NCBI GenBank assembly: GCA_003531585.1
Contig: DQFX01000024.1
Coordinates: 1-19,199, forward strand
Origin: Oscillospiraceae bacterium
GTDB lineage: Bacteria > Bacillota > Clostridia > Oscillospirales > Ruminococcaceae
Direction: 5' to 3'
DNA: 19,199 nucleotides
A program made the translations under genes and the position numbers. Below, piece after piece: positions 14,196 to 19,199 of the stretch. Below the pieces are notes generated by a model. It was not told where the DNA came from. It did no database searches and saw nothing but the letters and a program-made list of their open reading frames with translations. How positions within the stretch are numbered: the stretch's first letter is position 1; each line of letters opens with the position of its first letter.

Positions 14196-14224
14196 TTGAA
14201 TTGAACGCCGGATAATGCTATAAT
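14196..14224 (+). promoter_or_regulatory. Promoter of the peptide-binding lipoprotein operon
   Basis: TTGAAT (14196-14201), 17 bp, TATAAT (14219-14224) preceded by TGC (extended -10). No terminator was found between nrdG and this promoter, so readthrough from nrdDG is possible. Confidence 0.75.
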
Positions 14225-14262
14225 TATTGTATATCTACATTTTCAACGAGAAAGGAAATACC

Positions 14263-15888
14263 GTGAACCGGCATTTAAAGAGAATCGCCGCAGCGCTGCT
14301 CTGCTGCGTTATAACGACATCCGCCGCTGGCTGCTTCGAAAAGGACGGCAAGGACGGAATAATAAAATACGACATAGCATATAATCCCGGCAGCCTTGAC
14401 CCGCAGACTGCCTCCGACGACGCGTCGATACTTATAATAAACAGCGTTTACACCGGACTCATGCGCGTGCTCCCCGATGGGAGCCTCGGGCCCGGAGCCG
14501 CCGAGGACTACACAGTCACCGACGACGGTCTGACCTACCGCTTCAAGCTACGCAGCGACATCTGGTGGACTGACGTCAACAAATTCGAGGCCGCCTGCAC
14601 CGCCGCGGATTTCGTATACGGATTCCAGCGGCTTTTCGACCCGCAGACCCGCGCTCCGAGGGCTTCCGAGTACTTCTGCATAAAGGGCGCGAAGTCGCTG
14701 AACTCCGGCGCGGCTTCCGATTTCTCGAAGCTAGGCGTGAAAGCCGTCGGCGACTACGAACTTGAAATAACCCTGGAATACCCCGACCCGCGCTTCCCCG
14801 AGCTTCTCGCTGAAGCGCCCGCAATGCCCTGCAACGAGGAATATTTCATAGCCTCCCAGGGGCGCTACGGGCTTTCCGGGGATACCACCCCATCAAACGG
14901 CGCATTCTATATCAGATCCTGGGATTTCGACCCCTACACCATCACCGACAACAATCATCTCATACTGCGCCGCAATGCGAAAAACAGCGAAACCTCCCAG
15001 GTTATCCCCTCCGGTCTGAACTTCTTTATCGAGGGCGACGAGGATTTCGTCGACGACTTCAACTCCAGCGTTATAAGCTGCATAGCAGTCGACGAGGAGC
15101 AGCTTGAGCTGCTGAGCGGCAAGTTCACCGTGCAGGAGTACGACGCGATAACCGTCGGGCTTACGCTCAACACGGATTTCGGTCTGTTCTCCGATCAGGA
15201 GTTCCGCAAGGCGCTCGCGAGCCTGGTCGACCGCGAAAAGCTCTCCGAGGGAAGCTCCCACGCCGCGGCGTACGCGATAGTGCCCGGGGAAGTCACCCTG
15301 CTCGACAAGCCCTACCGCGAGTTCGCCGGCGATAAACTGACCCCGGACTACAGCGTGGAAAAATCACAGGAATACTATCAGAGTGCGCTCCCGCGGCTGG
15401 ATACGAGCCTGTTCTCGGGAGCCAGGATAATCATGCGCGAAAACGAGACTGCCTCGGCAATGCTGTCCGCGATAATGCAGGAATGGCAGCGCGAATTCGG
15501 GTTCTACTGCGTGGTGGAGGAGTTATCAGAGGCCGACTTCAGCGCGCGGCTGTCCTCCGGCGACTATGAGATCGCCGTGCAGGAGCTGTCCGGCAGCGTG
15601 AACAGCCCCGGAGCGTACCTCCAGGCGTTCACCACCGACGGCGCAGGGAACTACTCTGGCTACCACAGCGCGGACTCCGACGGGCTGATAAAGGCTGCGC
15701 AGCGCGCCGCCGACCTCGCCGACAGCGCAAAGCTGTACGCCAAAGCGGAGCAGTCGATAATAAACGGCGCGGCGTTTATCCCGCTCTACTACAAGAATGA
15801 ATACTTCTGCATAAACAAGGATTTCGCGGATATTTACTACGATCCGTTCAACAAAACAGTGGATTTCACCAACGCAAAGGCTTTTTAA
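14263..15888 (+). CDS. Peptide ABC transporter substrate-binding lipoprotein (SBP_bac_5/OppA type)
   Basis: Extracytoplasmic lipoprotein of 541 aa in the oligopeptide-binding family. A lipoprotein signal peptide ends at 'TSAAGC', with Cys24 as the lipid anchor. The family signature region is 'NPGSLDPQTASDDASILIIN', followed by 'DYTVTDDGLTYRFKLRSDIWWTD' split over residues about 80-105, 'FVYGFQRLFDP' and 'FRKALASLVDRE'. The GTG at 14263 is chosen because GAAAGGAA ends 5 nt before it and the signal peptide then starts cleanly; a TTG at 14227 has no ribosome binding site. It is followed after 39 bp by the TIGR03960 gene. No permease or ATPase gene is adjacent, so it is an orphan binding protein that may serve a distant transporter or act in signalling. 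The ligand is unknown. Confidence 0.85.
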   Translation: MNRHLKRIAAALLCCVITTSAAGCFEKDGKDGIIKYDIAYNPGSLDPQTASDDASILIINSVYTGLMRVLPDGSLGPGAAEDYTVTDDGLTYRFKLRSDIWWTDVNKFEAACTAADFVYGFQRLFDPQTRAPRASEYFCIKGAKSLNSGAASDFSKLGVKAVGDYELEITLEYPDPRFPELLAEAPAMPCNEEYFIASQGRYGLSGDTTPSNGAFYIRSWDFDPYTITDNNHLILRRNAKNSETSQVIPSGLNFFIEGDEDFVDDFNSSVISCIAVDEEQLELLSGKFTVQEYDAITVGLTLNTDFGLFSDQEFRKALASLVDREKLSEGSSHAAAYAIVPGEVTLLDKPYREFAGDKLTPDYSVEKSQEYYQSALPRLDTSLFSGARIIMRENETASAMLSAIMQEWQREFGFYCVVEELSEADFSARLSSGDYEIAVQELSGSVNSPGAYLQAFTTDGAGNYSGYHSADSDGLIKAAQRAADLADSAKLYAKAEQSIINGAAFIPLYYKNEYFCINKDFADIYYDPFNKTVDFTNAKAF

Positions 15889-15927
15889 ATACCCGATACA
15901 CCTTATACACCTGGAGATACGTAATTT

Positions 15928-17787
15928 ATGGATAACACAAACTCAATGATGGAGCGGCTCGACGAGTTTTTGCTCGATGTTCAGAAGCCGTCGAGGTACA
16001 TCGGCGGCGAGACCGGCTCGGTCGTCAAGGACAAGTCGAAGGTCGACATCCGGTTCGCGTTCTGCTTCCCGGACACCTATGAGATCGGAATGTCCCACCT
16101 GGGCATGAAGATACTCTACGGTCTGAAAAACGCAGTCCCGAACTACTGGTGCGAGCGAGTATTCATGCCGCTCCCCGATATGGAGGAGCAGATGCGCGCC
16201 CGTGATATACCGCTGTACGCGCTGGAAAGCCTCGACCCGATAAAGGTCTTCGATTTCATCGGATTTACGCTTCAATATGAAATGAGCTACACCAACGTGC
16301 TGGAAATGCTCGACCTGGCAGGCGTTCCGGTGCTCGCCTCCGAGCGCGAGGGTCTGACTCCCATCGTGATGGCAGGCGGTCCCTGCGTATGTAATCCGGA
16401 GCCGCTGGTGGATTTCTTCGACCTTTTCGCCATCGGCGAGGGCGAGGAGATGAACCTCGAGCTGATGCGCCTGATGGAGGTCTGCAAGAAGGAAGGCACG
16501 ACCCGGCAGGAATTCCTGCGCCGCGCCGCCCAGATCGAGGGAATATACGTTCCGTCGCTGTACGACGTGGACTACAACGAGGACGGCACCGTAAAATCGA
16601 TAACGGCGAAGGACGGCGCCCCCGCAAAGGTCAGAAAGCGCATTATAAAGGACTTCGACAAGGTATACGCGCCGGATAATTTCGTCGTGCCGTTCACCCA
16701 GATAGTCCACGACCGCGCCGTAGTCGAGGTTCTGCGCGGGTGTATCCGCGGCTGTAGATTCTGCCAGGCGGGGTTCATCTACCGCCCCTACCGCGAAAAG
16801 CAGAAGGACACGATACTCGCCCAGACAAAGGCGCTGTGCGAGAACACCGGCTACGACGAGGTATCGCTGTCGTCGCTGTCCACCGGAGACTACAAGGATA
16901 TCGTAGGGCTGCTGAGCGAGCTCACCGACTACACCACCGGCGAAAAAATCAACCTGTCGCTGCCGTCGCTGCGAATCGACCGATTCAGCGACGAGGTGCT
17001 GAAAAAAATCACCGACGTCCGCAAATCCGGTCTGACCTTCGCGCCGGAGGGCGGCACGCAGCGTATCCGCGACGTAATAAACAAGAACGTCACCGAGAAA
17101 AACGTGATGGACAGCGTGCGTATAGCGTTCGAAGGCGGCTACACCAACATCAAGCTGTACTTCATGATGGGGCTCCCCACCGAAACGATGGAGGACGTCG
17201 AGGGCGTATACGAGCTTGCGAAGGCGGTCATTGAGGAATTCTACGCGACCCCGAACCACGCCAAGGGGCGCCCTGGAGTTGCCGTGTCGCTGTCAACGTT
17301 CATTCCGAAGCCGTTCACGCCGTTTGAATTCGAGCCGCAGCTCGACGAGGCGGGGGTCAAGGAGCGCCAGGCGCACCTGAAATCCATCAACAACGACCGC
17401 AAGATAGTGATAAGCTGGTCGAAATACGACCTGTCGCTCATCGAAGCCGTGCTTGCCCGCGGAGACCGCCGTACCTCAAAGGCGATATACGCCGCCTGGA
17501 AAAAGGGCTGCAAGCTGGACGGCTGGGACGAGCACTTCAAGTTCGACAAGTGGAAGGAAGCCTTCGAGGAATGCGGCCTTGACATGGCGTTCTACGCCAA
17601 CCGCCGCCGCAGCTACGAGGAGGTCGCGCCCTGGAGCCACATCGACATGCTGGTGAGCCGGGAGTTCCTCATTGAGGAGAACAAGCGCGCCCACGCCGGA
17701 GTTACAACGCCGAACTGCCGCGAGAAATGCTCCAGCTGCGGCGTAGCAAAATGCGTAGGAGGTGAGATCTGCCGTGCCATCCGTTAA
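15928..17787 (+). CDS. TIGR03960-family B12-binding/radical-SAM protein
   Basis: Cytoplasmic radical-SAM protein of 619 aa, substrate unknown. Residues about 1-250 form the cobalamin-binding-like N-terminal part ('FCFPDTYEIGMSHLGMKILY', 'VMAGGPCVCNPEP'). The radical-SAM domain has C272-x3-C276-x2-C279 ('LRGCIRGCRFCQAG') and 'LTFAPEGGTQRIRDVINKN'. The C-terminus has a Cys cluster ('NCREKCSSCGVAKCVGGEIC') that may hold another metal. In this family the protein is usually fused to, or followed by, a DUF2344 protein; here the partner overlaps it by 14 bp as a separate gene. A weak ribosome binding site (GGAG, 15913-15916) precedes the ATG. It is often found near ribosomal protein or RNase G genes in other genomes, suggesting an RNA or translation role, but that is inference. 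Confidence 0.9.
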   Translation: MDNTNSMMERLDEFLLDVQKPSRYIGGETGSVVKDKSKVDIRFAFCFPDTYEIGMSHLGMKILYGLKNAVPNYWCERVFMPLPDMEEQMRARDIPLYALESLDPIKVFDFIGFTLQYEMSYTNVLEMLDLAGVPVLASEREGLTPIVMAGGPCVCNPEPLVDFFDLFAIGEGEEMNLELMRLMEVCKKEGTTRQEFLRRAAQIEGIYVPSLYDVDYNEDGTVKSITAKDGAPAKVRKRIIKDFDKVYAPDNFVVPFTQIVHDRAVVEVLRGCIRGCRFCQAGFIYRPYREKQKDTILAQTKALCENTGYDEVSLSSLSTGDYKDIVGLLSELTDYTTGEKINLSLPSLRIDRFSDEVLKKITDVRKSGLTFAPEGGTQRIRDVINKNVTEKNVMDSVRIAFEGGYTNIKLYFMMGLPTETMEDVEGVYELAKAVIEEFYATPNHAKGRPGVAVSLSTFIPKPFTPFEFEPQLDEAGVKERQAHLKSINNDRKIVISWSKYDLSLIEAVLARGDRRTSKAIYAAWKKGCKLDGWDEHFKFDKWKEAFEECGLDMAFYANRRRSYEEVAPWSHIDMLVSREFLIEENKRAHAGVTTPNCREKCSSCGVAKCVGGEICRAIR

Positions 17788-18403
17788 CACAAGAGCGTTT
17801 TTCTCGAAGATGGGCAGGGCGAAATACATCTCCCATCTCGACCTCAGCAGCGTAATAATCCGCGCTATGAAGCGGACTAAGCTCCCTATCTGGCAGACCG
17901 AGGGCTACAACCCGCGCACCTACGTCACGTTCATGCTGCCGCTGTCGCTGGGACAGGAGGGCGAACACGAAGCGATGGACTTCCGCATGCTTGAGGACGT
18001 TCCCGCCGATGAGATACGGGACAGACTGAACGCCGCTCTGCCCGCAGATATCCGCGTGACCGAGGTGACGGTGCCGAAGGATAAAAACACCGACATCACC
18101 GCCGCAAGGTACCGGATAGAATCCTCCGCCGACCCGGAGAAACTCCGGGCGCTGTGCGAAAAGGAGCAGATAAACATTGAAAAGCGCACGAAGAAAGGCT
18201 CCGCGATAGTCGACCTGAAGCAGCTCATGACCGACGTGGAACTTGACGGAAACGTGCTGCGCGTGACCTTCCCGGCGGGAACTACGTTCAACATCAACCC
18301 TTCCCTGCTGTTCGAGGCATACGCCGCGGAATACGGCGAAAAGGTGAAGCGACTGCGGATAGTCCGCACGAACATCTACAGCGGAAACCGTGAATTCGAA
18401 TAA
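17774..18403 (+). CDS. DUF2344 radical-SAM-linked protein (TIGR03936)
   Basis: Partner protein of about 209 aa in the TIGR03936/DUF2344 family. 'KMGRAKYISHLDL', 'RAMKRTKLPIWQTEGYNPR' and 'LPLSLGQEGEHEAMDF' are typical. Function is unknown; it probably works with the upstream TIGR03960 enzyme, with which it is fused in many species. GTG at 17774 is preferred because AGGAGG (17757-17762) lies 11 nt upstream, while the GTG at 17762 overlaps that site. The gene overlaps the upstream stop codon by 14 bp, so the two are translationally coupled. A strong terminator follows 5 bp after the stop. Confidence 0.88.
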   Translation: MPSVNTRAFFSKMGRAKYISHLDLSSVIIRAMKRTKLPIWQTEGYNPRTYVTFMLPLSLGQEGEHEAMDFRMLEDVPADEIRDRLNAALPADIRVTEVTVPKDKNTDITAARYRIESSADPEKLRALCEKEQINIEKRTKKGSAIVDLKQLMTDVELDGNVLRVTFPAGTTFNINPSLLFEAYAAEYGEKVKRLRIVRTNIYSGNREFE

Positions 18404-18408
18404 AAACT

Positions 18409-18440
18409 GCGGCGTTCCCCGAACGGAGCGCCGCTTTTAA
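18409..18440 (+). terminator. Intrinsic terminator after the DUF2344 gene
   Basis: GCGGCGTTCC (18409-18418) pairs with GGAGCGCCGC (18425-18434) over 10 bp with one G-T pair and a 6-nt loop, followed by TTTT. It closes the operon that starts at 14263. Confidence 0.88.
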
Positions 18441-18461
18441 TAAACATTTTTTCAAAAGCAC

Positions 18462-18490
18462 TTGAAAAATTCCAGCCGTTGAGCTATAAT
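18462..18490 (+). promoter_or_regulatory. Promoter of the small membrane protein genes
   Basis: TTGAAA (18462-18467), 17 bp, TATAAT (18485-18490). It lies 30 bp before the start codon at 18521, with AGGAGG at 18508-18513. Confidence 0.8.
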
Positions 18491-18520
18491 AGATATAACT
18501 CATTGTCAGGAGGTAATTTT

Positions 18521-18772
18521 ATGGCAGACCGTCCTAAGCTCCCCAAAAGCATAGTTGTGCTGAATATAATAATGGCCGTTGTGTTACTGGCGATATGCGC
18601 GCTGGCTGTAGCGCTGTTCGTCCAGGCGAAGGATCTCGGCTGGAGCCTTCCCACTCCGGACAGCTCTCCGGTATCCTCTGCCGCTTCAAACGCTGACGCC
18701 GCCGGCCCGGACACCGCCGAGGCTTCCCGGGACGACGGAGCTATCACCGTCCAGGCTCATACCGCCGAGTAA
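18521..18772 (+). CDS. Small single-pass membrane protein (83 aa), unknown function
   Basis: I do not recognise this protein. A short basic start ('MADRPKLPKS') is followed by one hydrophobic segment (about residues 11-31, 'IVVLNIIMAVVLLAICALAV') and a Ser/Ala/Asp-rich, acidic tail of about 50 residues with no visible fold. By the positive-inside rule the N-terminus is cytoplasmic and the tail outside. The ATG at 18521 is chosen because AGGAGG lies 7 nt upstream; an in-frame start further up overlaps the promoter. It has its own promoter and is followed after 15 bp by a multi-pass membrane protein, so the two are probably co-transcribed and may interact. Confidence 0.7.
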   Translation: MADRPKLPKSIVVLNIIMAVVLLAICALAVALFVQAKDLGWSLPTPDSSPVSSAASNADAAGPDTAEASRDDGAITVQAHTAE

Positions 18773-18787
18773 GAAAGGAGCGCTCTC

Positions 18788-19159
18788 ATGGCTGTTGAAT
18801 GTGCAGTTATCTCCGGAATATTCCTGCTGATGTCAGTGATTTTCTGGCGCAGGCACCGCATTCAGTGGGTGTGGGCTACACTCCCGCTCATGCTGGTTCC
18901 GCTCTCTTATTTCGTGACGATATCGGTTATTTCCCACCTGATGGACATCGACGTGAACGTACTCGCCGTAGTTGTCGTGCTTATCGCCGCCGTCGGTATT
19001 TCCTGCGTGTGGCTGGGGTTCGTTTCGAACGGCTTCAAGAGCAAAAAAACACGCGTCAGCTACATCACTATCGCTAATCTGTTCAACATCGCTCTCGCGC
19101 TGATACTCAGCGTGAACGTACTTCAGCACGCGCCGGAAAACGTCACCCAGCTCGTCTGA
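18788..19159 (+). CDS. Small polytopic membrane protein (123 aa), unknown function
   Basis: I do not recognise this protein. It has four likely membrane helices: about residues 4-19 ('ECAVISGIFLLMSVIF'), 28-49 ('VWATLPLMLVPLSYFVTISV'), 57-79 ('NVLAVVVVLIAAVGISCVWL') and 92-111 ('ITIANLFNIALALILSVNVL'). Basic stretches ('WRRHRIQ', 'FKSKKTR') fall between helices 1 and 2 and between 3 and 4, which puts those loops in the cytoplasm and both termini outside. AAAGGAG (18775-18781) precedes the ATG. It follows the single-pass protein by 15 bp and precedes the next start codon by 32 bp, so it sits in the middle of an operon that continues past the window. Confidence 0.7.
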   Translation: MAVECAVISGIFLLMSVIFWRRHRIQWVWATLPLMLVPLSYFVTISVISHLMDIDVNVLAVVVVLIAAVGISCVWLGFVSNGFKSKKTRVSYITIANLFNIALALILSVNVLQHAPENVTQLV

Positions 19160-19191
19160 ACGCCTGACCGACGTGCGCAAGGAGACCAGCT

Positions 19192-19199
19192 ATGAAAAG
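19192..19199 (+). CDS. Start of a further gene, cut by the window edge
   Basis: ATGAAA at 19192 is preceded by AAGGAG (19179-19184) at a normal distance and continues the operon of small membrane proteins. Only two full codons are visible, so nothing can be said about the product. Confidence 0.4.

Noticed and set aside
15943..17259. 438-codon minus-strand open frame across the TIGR03960 gene
   Set aside because: Same shadow effect; the plus-strand protein has the iron-sulfur motif and family signatures.
1..19199. CRISPR arrays, insertion-sequence transposases, phage genes, classical riboswitches
   Set aside because: I looked for regularly spaced repeats, transposase or integrase motifs and known leader structures and saw none.

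Overview
The window looks like chromosomal DNA of a strictly anaerobic Gram-positive gut bacterium of the Ruminococcus/Oscillospiraceae type. This rests on two secreted proteins ending in type I-like dockerins, an oxygen-sensitive class III ribonucleotide reductase with a NrdR-type operator, clostridial radical-SAM families, AGGAGG-type ribosome binding sites, and TTGACA/TATAAT promoters with 17-bp spacers. The species call is inference, because no rRNA or marker gene is present.

Left part (1-8774): a LytTR-PAS regulator (74-808) precedes two secreted dockerin proteins. The first (998-3589, 863 aa) has a near-consensus promoter. Just upstream of that promoter, two 11-bp direct repeats sit exactly 22 bp apart, with a third inverted copy. 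This is the geometry of a LytTR operator, so the regulator may control the dockerin gene. The second (4013-8725, 1570 aa) is a mosaic of Ig-like folds, Cys-pair repeats and GLUG repeats. Both end in a Gly/Ser linker, a shared module of about 160 residues that I do not recognise, and a dockerin with no linker before it. That resembles the X-dockerin dyads of cellulosomes. Neither protein shows a catalytic domain. A palindromic, MITE-like element of about 183 bp lies between them.

Middle part (8815-11252): a tRNA-Leu(CAA) and a two-gene operon lie on the minus strand: a TIGR01212/YhcC-type radical-SAM protein, then an RlmN-family 23S rRNA methyltransferase joined to it by a TAAATG junction. The tRNA promoter overlaps the rlmN stop codon. 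A divergent intergenic region of about 320 bp carries the operon's promoter on the minus strand and the nrdD promoter with paired NrdR boxes on the plus strand.

Right part (11253-19199), visibly more G+C-rich than the dockerin genes: nrdD and nrdG, with a possible attenuator hairpin between them. Next comes an apparent operon of an orphan peptide-binding lipoprotein, a TIGR03960 B12-binding/radical-SAM protein, and its overlapping DUF2344 partner, closed by a terminator. A new promoter then drives two small membrane proteins, and the first codons of another gene lie at the right edge.

Four radical-SAM proteins plus one glycyl-radical enzyme fall within about 9 kb, which fits anaerobic life. 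The features most worth follow-up are the LytTR-type operator and the shared module-dockerin cassette.
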